This document shows positions 19,731 to 29,373 of a DNA stretch of 60,259 nucleotides, piece by piece. The translations under genes and the position numbers were made by a program. Where the stretch lies: NCBI RefSeq assembly GCF_000482385.1, contig NZ_AXVD01000031.1, forward strand, positions 1-60,259, written 5' to 3'. The stretch is from Nocardia sp. CNY236. Its GTDB lineage: Bacteria; Actinomycetota; Actinomycetes; Mycobacteriales; Mycobacteriaceae. The first letter of the stretch is position 1. Each line of letters starts with the position of its first letter. The notes under the pieces are model-generated. The model ran no database searches. It had not been told where the DNA came from and saw only the letters and a program-made list of their open reading frames with translations.

Positions 19731-20300
19731 GTGCGTAAGTGGAGCAGGAAGAACTCGCTGAGTGGTCTCAAACTGCGTTCCGAGATGGACGCACGCGAGG
19801 CCAACGTGCTGCGGTCGCTGGTGGGTGCGGTGTCCGGGTTGCTCACCGAGCGCGCCGAGTCCGCCCCCGAAGACGACTTGGCGGCGCTGACCGGCCTGCG
19901 CTCCGGCAATACCACCCCGCCCGAGGATCCTCGGCTACGCAGACTCCTACCGGAATTCCACCGAAGCGAACCCGGTTCGCCCGATGCCGACCGCGCCGAC
20001 CTCAACAGTGCGTTGCGTGGCCTGCACGAGCCGGACATCATCGACGCCAAGCTGGCGGCCGGCTCGGTGGTGCTCGATACCGTGCCGAATTCCGGGGGAA
20101 AGATCGTGCTCACCCCGGAACAGGCCCACGCATGGTTGACCGCGCTCACCGATGTTCGGCTGGCGTTGGGCACGGTGCTGAGCATCGATGCCGACACCCC
20201 GGACCAGCTCGACCCCGGCGATCCACGGGCCCCGCATCTGGACGTCTATCACTGGCTCACCTGGATGCAGGACTCGCTACTACAGGCTCTGGCTCCGTGA
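19731..20300 (+). CDS. DUF2017-family protein (Rv1332-like)
   Basis: A 189-residue soluble, mostly helical protein starting from GTG at 19731. The pattern EANVLRSLVGAVSGLLTER at the N-terminus and DVYHWLTWMQDSLLQAL at the C-terminus is that of actinobacterial DUF2017 proteins that follow clpS. No catalytic motif is visible. Consistent co-location with clpS suggests a link to regulated proteolysis, but that is inference only. The spacing to clpS is 21 bases, so an operon is likely. Confidence 0.85.
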   Translation: MRKWSRKNSLSGLKLRSEMDAREANVLRSLVGAVSGLLTERAESAPEDDLAALTGLRSGNTTPPEDPRLRRLLPEFHRSEPGSPDADRADLNSALRGLHEPDIIDAKLAAGSVVLDTVPNSGGKIVLTPEQAHAWLTALTDVRLALGTVLSIDADTPDQLDPGDPRAPHLDVYHWLTWMQDSLLQALAP

Positions 20301-20363
20301 TCGGTATGCGGTGAGCGCCAGCGTTCACCGGCGAGCAACGCCACCACGAATTCAGGAGCACAG

Positions 20364-21428
20364 ATGACGCAAGCCCCACCGGGACAACGTAATTCGCTCG
20401 CCGACGTTGCAGGAATGCTGGTCGGCCACCATCATGTTCTCGACCCGGACGCCACGCTCGGTGCCGGGGCGGCGACCGGATGTACCGTGGTGCGGGTACC
20501 GGTGGGCGCCGTGGCGGCGGTGGACGTGCGCGGCGGCGGTCCAGGCACACGAGAGACCGATCTGCTCGACCCGATGAACAGTGTTCGTCGGGTCGATGCG
20601 ATTGTGCTGACCGGTGGCAGCGCTTATGGTCTGGCTGCGGCCGACGGAGTGATGCGCTGGCTGGAAGACCACGGGGCGGGAACCGCGGTGGACCCAGGGG
20701 ACGCGCGCCACGTGGTACCCATCGTTCCCGGCGCCGTGATCTTCGACCTCCCGGTCGGTGCATGGGATGTCCGGCCGACCGCCGAGTTCGGCTATCGAGC
20801 CGCTGCGGCCGCGGGGCTCGACTTCGCCCGCGGATCGGTCGGCGCCGGTGTCGGCGCTCGCGCCGGATCGATCAAGGGAGGGGTGGGGACGGCGAGTGTC
20901 GTCGTGACGCAGGGCGCGGCGGCCGGCGTCACGGTCGCCGCACTGATCGTGGCCAATCCACTTGGCTCGGTGTTCGATCCGCGCACGGGATTGCCGTGGG
21001 GCTGCGGAACCGACGGACCCGATTTCTTTCGTCTGGGTACTCCGAGTGCCGAGCAGGTGACTTCGGCCAATGCGTTGCCGGTGAAGGGTACTGCACTGAA
21101 CACCACGATCGGCGTGGTCGCCACCGACGCCGCACTCGACCCGACCGGGTGTCGCCGGGTGGCGGCGACGGCGCACGACGGTTTGGCCCGGGCGGTGCGT
21201 CCCGCGCATTCTCCCTTGGATGGCGACACCCTGTTCGCAGTGGCTACCGGGACGGTCGCCACGGGTGCGCGCCCCGCGCCGGCGCCGGACTTTCGCGCCG
21301 ATGTCGCGGTCCTGGATCAGGTGTGCACCGCGGCTGCATTGTGTGTCGAACGCGCTGTCGTCGACGCGATCTGCTGTGCGCATACCGTCGCGGGTATTCC
21401 GTCCTACCACGACCTGTTCCCCGGTTGA
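20364..21428 (+). CDS. P1-family (DmpA-like) N-terminal-nucleophile peptidase
   Basis: A 354-residue protein of the DmpA/P1 superfamily, enzymes made as one chain and self-cleaved to expose an N-terminal Ser/Thr nucleophile. Family segments are SLADVAGMLVGHHHV, VVRVPVGAVAAVDVRGGGPGTRETDLL, VLTGGSAYGLAAADGVMRWL and the likely processing site in KGTALNTTIGVVATD, with Thr as candidate nucleophile. C-terminally it ends AVVDAICCAHTVAGIPSYHDL. Members are aminopeptidases or amidases; the substrate here is unknown. It occupies the Rv1333 position between the clpS pair and mec. Confidence 0.88.
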   Translation: MTQAPPGQRNSLADVAGMLVGHHHVLDPDATLGAGAATGCTVVRVPVGAVAAVDVRGGGPGTRETDLLDPMNSVRRVDAIVLTGGSAYGLAAADGVMRWLEDHGAGTAVDPGDARHVVPIVPGAVIFDLPVGAWDVRPTAEFGYRAAAAAGLDFARGSVGAGVGARAGSIKGGVGTASVVVTQGAAAGVTVAALIVANPLGSVFDPRTGLPWGCGTDGPDFFRLGTPSAEQVTSANALPVKGTALNTTIGVVATDAALDPTGCRRVAATAHDGLARAVRPAHSPLDGDTLFAVATGTVATGARPAPAPDFRADVAVLDQVCTAAALCVERAVVDAICCAHTVAGIPSYHDLFPG

Positions 21429-21551
21429 GCCGTCGGAGAGCGCCCTCGCGGGCCGGAATCGGGGACCGGTCGAACCGGCGGTGGGAATATCCGAATATCC
21501 TGGCTCGTTGTCGGCTGCGATGGGTTGGCGTTGTGGAAAGGTGTGCTATCC

Positions 21552-21971
21552 GTGCTGGTGATCAGGGCCGACCTCGTCGCGGCGATGGTGGCGCACGCGC
21601 GCGCCGATCACCCGGACGAGGCGTGTGGGGTCATTGCAGGTCCAGAGGGTGCGGATCGACCGGAACGGCTGATCCCCATGGTCAATGCCGAACGCTCGCC
21701 CACGTTCTACCGTTTCGATTCCGGTGAGCAATTGAAGGTGTGGCGAGAGATGGACGAGGCCGACGAGACGCCGGTCGTGATCTATCACTCGCATACGGCC
21801 ACTGAGGCATACCCGAGCCGGACCGACGTGTCCTATGCATCCGAACCGTTCGCGCACTACGTGCTGATCTCCACTCGCGATCCGGAGCAGCACGAGCTGC
21901 GCAGCTACCGGATCGTCGACGGCGAGGTCACCGAAGAGCCGGTGCGCCTGGTCGATGCGTACGAGACCTGA
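21552..21971 (+). CDS. mec: CysO-cysteine peptidase Mec (JAMM metalloprotease)
   Basis: A 139-residue Mov34/MPN zinc peptidase that releases cysteine from the CysO-cysteine adduct. The JAMM motif is complete: E23 (PDEACG), H79 and H81 (YHSHTATEAY), S89 and D92 (PSRTD). The GTG at 21552 follows AAAGG by about 10 bases. A TTG at 21525 would give the longer form annotated in mycobacteria, so the start is uncertain. It lies upstream of cysO-cysM, separated by a 135-bp gap that contains phased repeats. Function is assigned with high confidence from motif and context. Confidence 0.94.
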   Translation: MLVIRADLVAAMVAHARADHPDEACGVIAGPEGADRPERLIPMVNAERSPTFYRFDSGEQLKVWREMDEADETPVVIYHSHTATEAYPSRTDVSYASEPFAHYVLISTRDPEQHELRSYRIVDGEVTEEPVRLVDAYET

Positions 21972-22050
21972 GCCGATGCCTGGACGGGAATGCTCGACCG
22001 CGCGACCACGGTTGGTCTGTGCGTTCGCTTGTCCGTGAGTTCGTTGCTCA

Positions 22051-22095
22051 TCTATGAGATCAGCTCATCTGTGAGATCTACCCCTCTGTGAGATC
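22051..22095. repeat. Three phased direct repeats upstream of cysO
   Basis: The 11-mer TCTRTGAGATC occurs at 22051-22061, 22068-22078 and 22085-22095, exactly 17 bases apart; the last abuts the cysO ribosome site (AAGGAG, 22096-22101). A degenerate fourth copy, TCCGTGAGTTC, is at 22032-22042. The spacing and position suggest an operator array or RNA element controlling cysO-cysM, though a chance microduplication is possible. Confidence 0.65.
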
Positions 22096-22106
22096 AAGGA
22101 GTACCG

Positions 22107-23350
<1,244 letters not shown>

Positions 23351-23416
23351 TTTCGGTCCGGGCCGGTACTCTGTGGGTACTGCGGGGCCGCGACTCCGCG
23401 CGGCAAGGAGGTGGCC

Positions 23417-24142
23417 ATGACCGGCGCGCAGAGCGGACCGTCGTTCGACTCCGATCCGCTGGGCGCGCCGCCTGCCCGACTGCGTCGGCCGAACGGCGAG
23501 GCCGATCCGGTCTCACCGAACTCGAACAGAGGTTTCGTCGCCATGAGGCAGCTGTGGCTGCGCGCCGCGACGATCGTCCTCGTATTCGTCGCGCTGCTCT
23601 ACGGCATCGAGGGTGTGGACCACGCGCTCGGCGATCGGTTGGAACAAGCGGGCATCGAACCCCGTACGGGCGACGGACTGTCCGGTATCGCATTCGCACC
23701 GGTACTGCACGGCGGGTGGGACCACCTGGTCGGCAATACCCTCCCGGTGCTGGTACTCGGCTTCCTTGCGCTGGCGGCAGGCATCGGCCGCGGTCTCGCC
23801 GCGACCGCGATCATCTGGCTCGTGGCGGGGGTCGGCACCTGGCTGACCGGGGCGACGGGCACCACCCACCTCGGCGCGTCCATGCTGGTGTTCGGCTGGC
23901 TGGTGTTCCTCATCTCGCGGGGGTGGTTCAGCCGTTCGATCGGACAGATCGTGCTCGGCTTGGTGGTGCTGGCCACCTATGGGTCGCTGCTGTGGGGCGT
24001 CTTGCCAGGACCTCCTGGAATCTCTTGGCAGGGACATCTTTTCGGCGCATTGGGTGGACTGTTCGCTGGCTGGGTACTCTCTGGTGATGAACGTCGACAC
24101 CGTCGCGTGGCCCGGACGCGAGTCAGTGCCACGCCACGCTGA
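23417..24142 (+). CDS. Rhomboid-family intramembrane serine protease
   Basis: A 241-residue protein with a soluble N-terminal ~40 residues and six hydrophobic segments. The catalytic dyad is visible: Ser in THLGASMLVFG and His in SWQGHLFGALGG, plus the upstream HGGWDHLVGN segment of helix 2. The ATG at 23417 is chosen for its perfect ribosome site (AAGGAGG); a GTG at 23411 overlaps that site. It corresponds to Rv1337, and in M. tuberculosis the next gene is murI, which is absent here. Substrates are unknown. Confidence 0.9.
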   Translation: MTGAQSGPSFDSDPLGAPPARLRRPNGEADPVSPNSNRGFVAMRQLWLRAATIVLVFVALLYGIEGVDHALGDRLEQAGIEPRTGDGLSGIAFAPVLHGGWDHLVGNTLPVLVLGFLALAAGIGRGLAATAIIWLVAGVGTWLTGATGTTHLGASMLVFGWLVFLISRGWFSRSIGQIVLGLVVLATYGSLLWGVLPGPPGISWQGHLFGALGGLFAGWVLSGDERRHRRVARTRVSATPR

Positions 24143-24211
24143 GTGCGCTGCCCGCCAGGAAATGTGGGGGATCCTTTCTTGAACGAGAGTTCCTCGTGGC
24201 AGCATGAGGGC

Positions 24212-24976
24212 ATGCGCCTTACCGTCCTCGGGTGCTCGGGCAGTGTGTCCGGCCCGGACTCTCCCGCATCGGGGTATCTGCTGACCGGTCCGGACATGCG
24301 CCCGACAGTGCTGGATTTCGGTCCAGGGGTGTTGGGTGCGCTGCAGCGCTATGCCGACCCCGGCGCCGCCGATATATTCCTCAGTCACCTGCACGCCGAT
24401 CATTGCATGGATCTGCCCGGCCTGTTGGTATGGCGGCGTTACCACCCGACACCGCCGGCCGGGAAAGCGGTGGTGCGCGGTCCCTCGGATACCGCTCTGC
24501 GTATTGGGCATGCCTCGGCCGAGGTCGGAGGAGAATGCGACGACTGGTCCGATGTCATCGACATGCACCCATGGATCGACGGTGAGCCGGTCGAGTTCGG
24601 GCCGGGACACACCGTGACCGCCCGCCGGATGTATCACCCGCCGGAGTCCTACGGTCTCCGGATCGTCACTACGACCGGACGAGTCTTCGCCTACACCGGC
24701 GACACTGCCGTGTGCCCGCAGGTACAGGAGTTGGCGCAAGGGGCCGACATCCTGATGGCCGAGGCGTCGTGGACGCACGACCCGGCGAATCGGCCTGCCG
24801 GCGTTCATCTTTCGGGAACCGATGCGGGTGTGATCGCCGCGAAGGCCGGGGTGAAGGAGTTGTTGCTCACCCACATACCGCCGTGGACCTCTCGCGAGGA
24901 TGTGATCGCCGAGGCGAAGGCGCAGTTCACCGGTCCCGTGCATGCGGTGGCGCCCGGCGAGACATTCGATCTCTGA
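24212..24976 (+). CDS. Metallo-beta-lactamase-fold phosphodiesterase, Rv1339-like
   Basis: A 254-residue MBL-fold hydrolase beginning MRLTVLGCSGSVSGPDSPASGYLL. The metal motif is SHLHADHCMDLPG, with later ligands in AYTGDTAVC and LLLTHIPPW. The M. tuberculosis orthologue Rv1339 has been described as an atypical cAMP phosphodiesterase, so cyclic-nucleotide turnover is the best guess. The ATG at 24212 fits the family; upstream in-frame residues from 24143 lack similarity. It lies only 69 bases after the rhomboid gene. Confidence 0.9.
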   Translation: MRLTVLGCSGSVSGPDSPASGYLLTGPDMRPTVLDFGPGVLGALQRYADPGAADIFLSHLHADHCMDLPGLLVWRRYHPTPPAGKAVVRGPSDTALRIGHASAEVGGECDDWSDVIDMHPWIDGEPVEFGPGHTVTARRMYHPPESYGLRIVTTTGRVFAYTGDTAVCPQVQELAQGADILMAEASWTHDPANRPAGVHLSGTDAGVIAAKAGVKELLLTHIPPWTSREDVIAEAKAQFTGPVHAVAPGETFDL

Positions 24977-25116
24977 GCTGGTCTCAGCCGGCACGCTCGG
25001 TCGGTGCGGTACCCATCGGTGATCGCAGGCCGGACGCGGGCTCTGCGCAGCGCGACACGGGCCGGCCAACCGGCCGTGCCGCGGGTCCGGCACACGACAC
25101 GCAGTAGGCTGTGGCG

Positions 25117-25887
25117 GTGTCGAGACGAGCCGATGGCAGGGCGGATGACGAACTCCGCGAAGTCCGGATCACCCGGGGATTCACCACGCATCCAGCAGGG
25201 TCGGTCCTGGTGGAATTCGGGCAGACGCGGGTGATGTGCACCGCGAGTGTGACCGAAGGGGTGCCGCCGTGGCGCCGCGACTCCGGATTGGGCTGGCTCA
25301 CTGCGGAGTATGCGATGTTGCCGGCTGCAACACACACCCGTAGCGGTCGTGAATCGGTCAAGGGCAAGGTCGGTGGCCGGACTCAGGAGATCAGCCGTCT
25401 GGTCGGTCGCTCGTTGCGCGCATGCATCGATCTGGCCGCCATCGGCGAGAACACCATCGCCATGGACTGCGACGTCCTGCAGGCCGACGGAGGAACCCGG
25501 ACCGCCGCCATCACCGGTGCCTATGTTGCGTTGGCCGATGCGGTGACCTTCCTCGGTGCGGCGGGCGCTCTGGCCGACCCACAACCGATTTCGTGTGCGA
25601 TCGCCGCAGTGAGTGTCGGCGTGGTCGACGGCCGGGTGCGTTTGGACTTGCCGTACGAGGAGGATTCGCGGGCCGAAGTCGACATGAACGTGGTGGCCAC
25701 CGATACCGGAACGCTGGTGGAGATCCAAGGCACCGGCGAGGGCGCCACCTTCCCGCGCTCCACGCTGGACAAATTGCTCGATGCTGCGCTCGCCGGCTGT
25801 GAGCAGCTGTTCACCGTGCAGAAACAGGCCCTGGCACTGCCGTACCCCGGGCTGCTTCCCGAGCCGATCGACGCGAAGAAGAAGTGA
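25117..25887 (+). CDS. rph: Ribonuclease PH
   Basis: A 256-residue phosphorolytic 3' exoribonuclease that trims tRNA 3' ends. Family motifs are [52 protein letters not shown] and [19 protein letters not shown]. The GTG at 25117 (MSRRADGR) matches the family N-terminus; another GTG two codons upstream (25111) is in frame. Its stop TGA shares one base with the rdgB ATG, so the two are translationally coupled. Same order as Rv1340-Rv1341. Confidence 0.96.
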   Translation: MSRRADGRADDELREVRITRGFTTHPAGSVLVEFGQTRVMCTASVTEGVPPWRRDSGLGWLTAEYAMLPAATHTRSGRESVKGKVGGRTQEISRLVGRSLRACIDLAAIGENTIAMDCDVLQADGGTRTAAITGAYVALADAVTFLGAAGALADPQPISCAIAAVSVGVVDGRVRLDLPYEEDSRAEVDMNVVATDTGTLVEIQGTGEGATFPRSTLDKLLDAALAGCEQLFTVQKQALALPYPGLLPEPIDAKKK

Positions 25888-26495
25888 TGCCTCGTCGTGT
25901 CCTCCTGGCCAGCCGCAATGCCAAAAAATTGCACGAGTTGCGCCGCATTCTCGAGGGCGCAGGACTCCATGACATCGCGGTCGTCGGGTTGGACGATGTT
26001 TGCTCGTATGCCGAGGCTCCTGAGACCGGTGCGACGTTCGAGGAGAACGCGCTGGCCAAGGCGCGCGACGGCGCTGCGGCCACAGGATTGGTGTGTATTG
26101 CCGACGATTCCGGCCTCGAGGTGGACGCCTTGAACGGGATGCCGGGCGTGCTGTCGGCACGGTGGGCGGGCGAGCACGGCGCGGATACGGCCAACACTGC
26201 GCTGTTGCTGGCGCAACTCGCCGATGTTCCGGATGAGCGGCGCGGGGCGCGGTTCGTCTCGACCTGTGCTTTGGTGGTGCCCGGAGGTACCGAGACCGTG
26301 GTGCGGGGTGAATGGCGCGGTTCGATCGCGCGGGAGCCGGCGGGCGATGGAGGTTTCGGCTACGACCCGATATTCGTCCCGGCGGGTGACACCGTCACGG
26401 CCGCGCAATTGGCGCCCGGCGTCAAGGACTCGGTGTCGCATCGCAACCGGGCGCTGATGCAGTTACAAACCGCCCTGGCTGAGCTCGGGGACTGA
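25887..26495 (+). CDS. rdgB: XTP/dITP pyrophosphatase RdgB
   Basis: A 202-residue Ham1/RdgB enzyme that removes non-canonical purine nucleotides (XTP, dITP, ITP) from the pool. Signatures are LLASRNAKKLHELR, ETGATFEENALAKA, IADDSGLEVDALNG and GFGYDPIFVP. The ATG at 25887 overlaps the rph stop. A serine-histidine segment near the C-terminus (KDSVSHRNRAL) completes the family pattern. The gene ends 35 bases from the convergent DUF3817 gene. Confidence 0.95.
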   Translation: MPRRVLLASRNAKKLHELRRILEGAGLHDIAVVGLDDVCSYAEAPETGATFEENALAKARDGAAATGLVCIADDSGLEVDALNGMPGVLSARWAGEHGADTANTALLLAQLADVPDERRGARFVSTCALVVPGGTETVVRGEWRGSIAREPAGDGGFGYDPIFVPAGDTVTAAQLAPGVKDSVSHRNRALMQLQTALAELGD

Positions 26496-26530
26496 CCTCG
26501 GGCCGGATCGGGCACGGCTCCGGATGTAGG

Positions 26531-26896
26531 TCACAGACCGAAGTCCTGCTTGACCCGTTTGGCATTGACATGCTCGACGAAGAAGGACAGCAGCGGGATG
26601 GTTCCGGCGAGCAGAGTGCCCACCGTGCGCAGCACCGGCCAGCGGACTTTGACCGCAAGGTCGGCTGTGACCAGCAGATAGATGAAGTACACCCAACCAT
26701 GGACCACGGCGATCCAGCTGGGCGGGTGCGCGCCGAAGCCGTACTTGGCGATCATCTCACCGGTGAGCAGCAGCAGCCACAGGCCGGTGATCCAGGCCAA
26801 TGTGCGATAGCGCACCAACGCCGCCGCGATCTTGGTGACCTCTGCCGGGGGGGTGGACGCAACAGCGGTCTCGGTGGAATTGTCACTGGTGGTCAA
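26531..26896 (-). CDS. DUF3817-family membrane protein (Rv1342c-like)
   Basis: A 121-residue protein with three membrane segments: TLAWITGLWLLLLTGEMI, IAVVHGWVYFIYLLVTADL and TVGTLLAGTIPLLSFFVEH, the last followed by a short basic tail. This is the DUF3817 pattern. The TTG at 26896 is chosen because a good ribosome site (GAGAGGAGC) lies upstream and it overlaps the stop of the LprD-like gene by four bases (TTGA). A paralogue is at 4553-4921. Function unknown; the pair with the LprD-like protein matches Rv1343c-Rv1342c. Confidence 0.87.
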   Translation of the reverse strand: MTTSDNSTETAVASTPPAEVTKIAAALVRYRTLAWITGLWLLLLTGEMIAKYGFGAHPPSWIAVVHGWVYFIYLLVTADLAVKVRWPVLRTVGTLLAGTIPLLSFFVEHVNAKRVKQDFGL

Positions 26897-27438
26897 CCGG
26901 CGCTCCTCTCGTGGGTGGGCTGGCTCGCCATTCGGACCTGCGCGGTGCTGTTCTCGGCGCTGTGCGCGGTGATGTCTTCGGCGCTGTGCGCGGTGATGTC
27001 TTCGGCGCTGTGCGCGGTGACGTCCTCGGCGTAGAGCGCCGCGAGGTACCGGTTGTACTCGGTGAGCACAGGGTCCTCGTCCCGAGTAGCTTTCGGGCGC
27101 TCGGGCAACAGACCAGCTGGGATCTCTCGGGTGCCGACTGTTTTCGCAGCGCGCTCCGACACTGCGATCGCGGTGCCGCTCTGGGGGGCGCCGTCCTGGG
27201 CGACGGTGTCCGCGCTCGCTTCCCGCTCGAGTCGGACGAACCGAAGGTAGGCGAAAACGGCAAACCCCGCGAACAACGGCCACTGCAGTGCGTAGCCCAA
27301 GTTCTGCCCGGTGCCGCTGGCGGACTCGAATCGCTCCCACTGCCACCAGGCCAGCGCCAAGCACCCCAGCGTGGTGACGATCACCAGCGCGACGAGAGCC
27401 GGGCGATTGTGTGCCGAGCGGCGTGAAGATGCGGACAC
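26893..27438 (-). CDS. LprD-like membrane protein (Rv1343c-like)
   Basis: A 181-residue protein with two hydrophobic segments (ALVALVIVTTLGCLALAWW and LGYALQWPLFAGFAVFAYL), then a soluble tail with the conserved EIPAGLLPERPK and DPVLTEYNRYLAALYAED. The mycobacterial counterpart is annotated as a lipoprotein, but here the single Cys sits inside the hydrophobic stretch without a convincing lipobox. The tail contains an 8-residue repeat (AEDITAHS) encoded by a 24-bp minisatellite. The start is GTG at 27438. It is translationally coupled to the downstream DUF3817 gene. Confidence 0.83.
   Translation of the reverse strand: MSASSRRSAHNRPALVALVIVTTLGCLALAWWQWERFESASGTGQNLGYALQWPLFAGFAVFAYLRFVRLEREASADTVAQDGAPQSGTAIAVSERAAKTVGTREIPAGLLPERPKATRDEDPVLTEYNRYLAALYAEDVTAHSAEDITAHSAEDITAHSAENSTAQVRMASQPTHERSAG
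26957..27028. repeat. 24-bp tandem repeat, three copies, inside the LprD-like gene
   Basis: Units at 26957-26980, 26981-27004 and 27005-27028; the first two are identical and the third differs by two transitions. The unit length is a multiple of three and encodes AEDITAHS/AEDVTAHS, so copy-number change would keep the frame. It lies in the C-terminal tail next to a degenerate fourth unit. Confidence 0.9.
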
Positions 27439-27516
27439 GGACTCTACGGTACCCGTCCTACTACGCGGACCGTAGAGCCAGGTGCGCGCGTGGGCAGTGG
27501 GCTCGTGAGGTCGTGG

Positions 27517-28392
27517 TCAGAATCGGTAGGTCACCCTGGTCCGCTGCTCGGACTGTGCCCACAATTGCTCCCACAGGCGCTTGTTCTTCGACAAGCGAGT
27601 AGAGGAGGACTTCCCCACCGGTCCCTGGGTCCCGAAAAAGCGAGTCGGGCCCCAATAGACGTCGGGGTCGGCATCGGGCATGGTCGCGGCGAACAATGTG
27701 GAGTGTGCGGCCATCGCGGGCGGGTGCCCGACCAGGCGGATGAACGGCTTGGTGACATAGTCGAGTGGGGTCTCGGTGTGGGCGAACAGATCGGTGGCCG
27801 CCGCGCCGGGGTGCACGGCATAGGAGCGTTTGGCCGATCCGGAGTCGCTCAGCCTGCGCTGCAGTTCCCGCGCGAACATCAGATTGCACAACTTGGCCTG
27901 CGCATAGGCGAGGCCCCGAAGGTACCGCCGGTGCTCGTAATCGAGGTCGTCGACACGCAGTTTCGGGGCCATCAGGTGCGCGATGCTGGCCAGCGTCACC
28001 ACGCGGTCGGCGATCCGATCCAGCAATAGTCCAGTGAGCGCGAAGTGCCCCAGGTGGTTGATCCCCCACTGAGCTTCGAACCCGTCCTTGGTTCGCGAGA
28101 ACGGCAGATTCATCACACCCGCATTGTTGATCAGCACGTCGAAGGCATCGCAGTCGTCGGCGAACTTGCGAATCGAGGTCGAGTCGGACAGATCCAGTTC
28201 GGCTACCCGGACGTCGCCGTCGATGCGAGCCGCGATCTCCTGCGCTGTGGTCGTATTACGGCAGGCCATGATCACGGTTGCGCCCTTGGCTGCGAGGACT
28301 TCGGTAGTCACCGAGCCCAAGCCGCCGTTTGCGCCGGTCACGACGAAGGTGCGCCCGGATTGATCTGGGATTTCTGTAGGTTTCCACGCCAT
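27517..28392 (-). CDS. Short-chain dehydrogenase/reductase
   Basis: A 291-residue SDR with the cofactor motif TGANGGLGSVT near the N-terminus, DLSDSTSIRKF, the NNAGV motif (LINNAGVMNLPF) and catalytic Ser followed by YAQAK (LASIAHL...LAYAQAKLCN). It resembles the retinol-dehydrogenase/WWOX-like group of actinobacterial SDRs. The C-terminal ~60 residues are family-typical (DVYWGPTRFFGTQGP). The ATG at 28392 (MAWKPTEIPDQ) starts 15 residues before the Rossmann strand; upstream in-frame residues are not conserved-looking. Substrate unknown. It stands alone between LprD-like and HNH genes. Confidence 0.88.
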   Translation of the reverse strand: MAWKPTEIPDQSGRTFVVTGANGGLGSVTTEVLAAKGATVIMACRNTTTAQEIAARIDGDVRVAELDLSDSTSIRKFADDCDAFDVLINNAGVMNLPFSRTKDGFEAQWGINHLGHFALTGLLLDRIADRVVTLASIAHLMAPKLRVDDLDYEHRRYLRGLAYAQAKLCNLMFARELQRRLSDSGSAKRSYAVHPGAAATDLFAHTETPLDYVTKPFIRLVGHPPAMAAHSTLFAATMPDADPDVYWGPTRFFGTQGPVGKSSSTRLSKNKRLWEQLWAQSEQRTRVTYRF

Positions 28393-28494
28393 TGCACCGA
28401 CACTACCGGGGGCGATCGCCCCCGGGAGGGGTCTGGGTTGTCGGTGCATGGCAAGTGGGCGGGTGACGATTGCGTTCGCCATCCCGGAGTGCGA

Positions 28495-29220
28495 TCAGGG
28501 ACACGTGTTCAGTCCCCGAACCATGGTCGTTTTTTCTTCCGGTGTGACCCAGAGATCGTAGGCCGCCTTCACCTGAATCTGCCTGGTGAGATACGCGCAG
28601 TGGAAGTTCTTGTTCGGTGGCAGCCAGTCCGCGGCGTCGGAGTCGCTCTTGGCTTGATTGGCGGGGCCGTCCACGGCCAGCAGATTCAGGGGATCGTTGG
28701 CGAGTGCGCGGCGGCGTTCGGCCGAAAGCTGCTGCGCTCCTTTCTGCCATGCGTCCGACAACGCGACGACATGGTCGATCTGCACCTGGGCCGAGGTCTT
28801 CGTGCCGCGCTCGAAGCCAATGGTCTGCCCGGTGTAGGGGTCCTCGAGTGTTCCCGTCGCGACGACACACTCGCCCGACTTGAATGTCACCTCGGTCAAG
28901 TCGCGTTGCAAAATGTCGTTTCGAGTGTCGCAACCATTGTTGCCGCCGGGAACCGAGACCTTGTCGGTCCACGGAGGCCCGAATTCGTCACGATCGTAAC
29001 CGGTTTGCGCGGCGCGGTCGGCGACTCGAAGGGAACTCAAGACGTCCAGGGCCCGGCTACTGGGAATCGAGGCAAGTGTGGCCTCGCACCCTGGGTTGGC
29101 GGGATCGCACTCCGGTGCAGCGTCATCACCACCTGGGTCCAGATAGTAGACACCCAACCCAGCGAAGACCGCGATTACGAGGGTGAGTAGTGCCAGTCGC
29201 TGCTTCGGGGCGATCGTCAT
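28495..29220 (-). CDS. Exported HNH-family nuclease (DUF1524/GmrSD-type HNH)
   Basis: A 241-residue protein with an N-terminal signal or anchor (residues ~8-27, LALLTLVIAVFAGLGVYYL), a spacer with four cysteines, and a C-terminal HNH-like domain: QIDHVVALSDAWQKGA with the catalytic His, then NDPLNLLAVDGPANQAKSD and a downstream Cys. Such DUF1524 proteins are common secreted actinobacterial proteins, possibly for DNA scavenging; restriction activity is not implied. The ATG at 29220 gives a good export signal. The neighbours are unrelated, and the 153-bp gap to phoU is featureless. Confidence 0.85.
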   Translation of the reverse strand: MTIAPKQRLALLTLVIAVFAGLGVYYLDPGGDDAAPECDPANPGCEATLASIPSSRALDVLSSLRVADRAAQTGYDRDEFGPPWTDKVSVPGGNNGCDTRNDILQRDLTEVTFKSGECVVATGTLEDPYTGQTIGFERGTKTSAQVQIDHVVALSDAWQKGAQQLSAERRRALANDPLNLLAVDGPANQAKSDSDAADWLPPNKNFHCAYLTRQIQVKAAYDLWVTPEEKTTMVRGLNTCP

Positions 29221-29373
29221 CGAACATCCTCACGTCGACCCCCCTGCGTAACTGTGACCGTCGACAAGATACCTGGTAGCGGTATCGGTCGAAAACCATG
29301 GGTGTCTGGGGAATTCGATGTTTCCGGATCGGGGCGCAGACCGGCCTGGGCCGCCTCGAGGTCCGGGTCGACG

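Noticed and set aside
22054..22074. Six-codon leader peptide upstream of cysO
   Set aside because: ATG...TGA can be read through the first repeats, but it contains no cysteine codons, and the phased repeats explain the sequence better.
28045..29190. Long open frame (381 codons, plus strand) across the SDR and HNH genes
   Set aside because: It spans two real minus-strand genes and the gap between them, and its translation shows no family resemblance.
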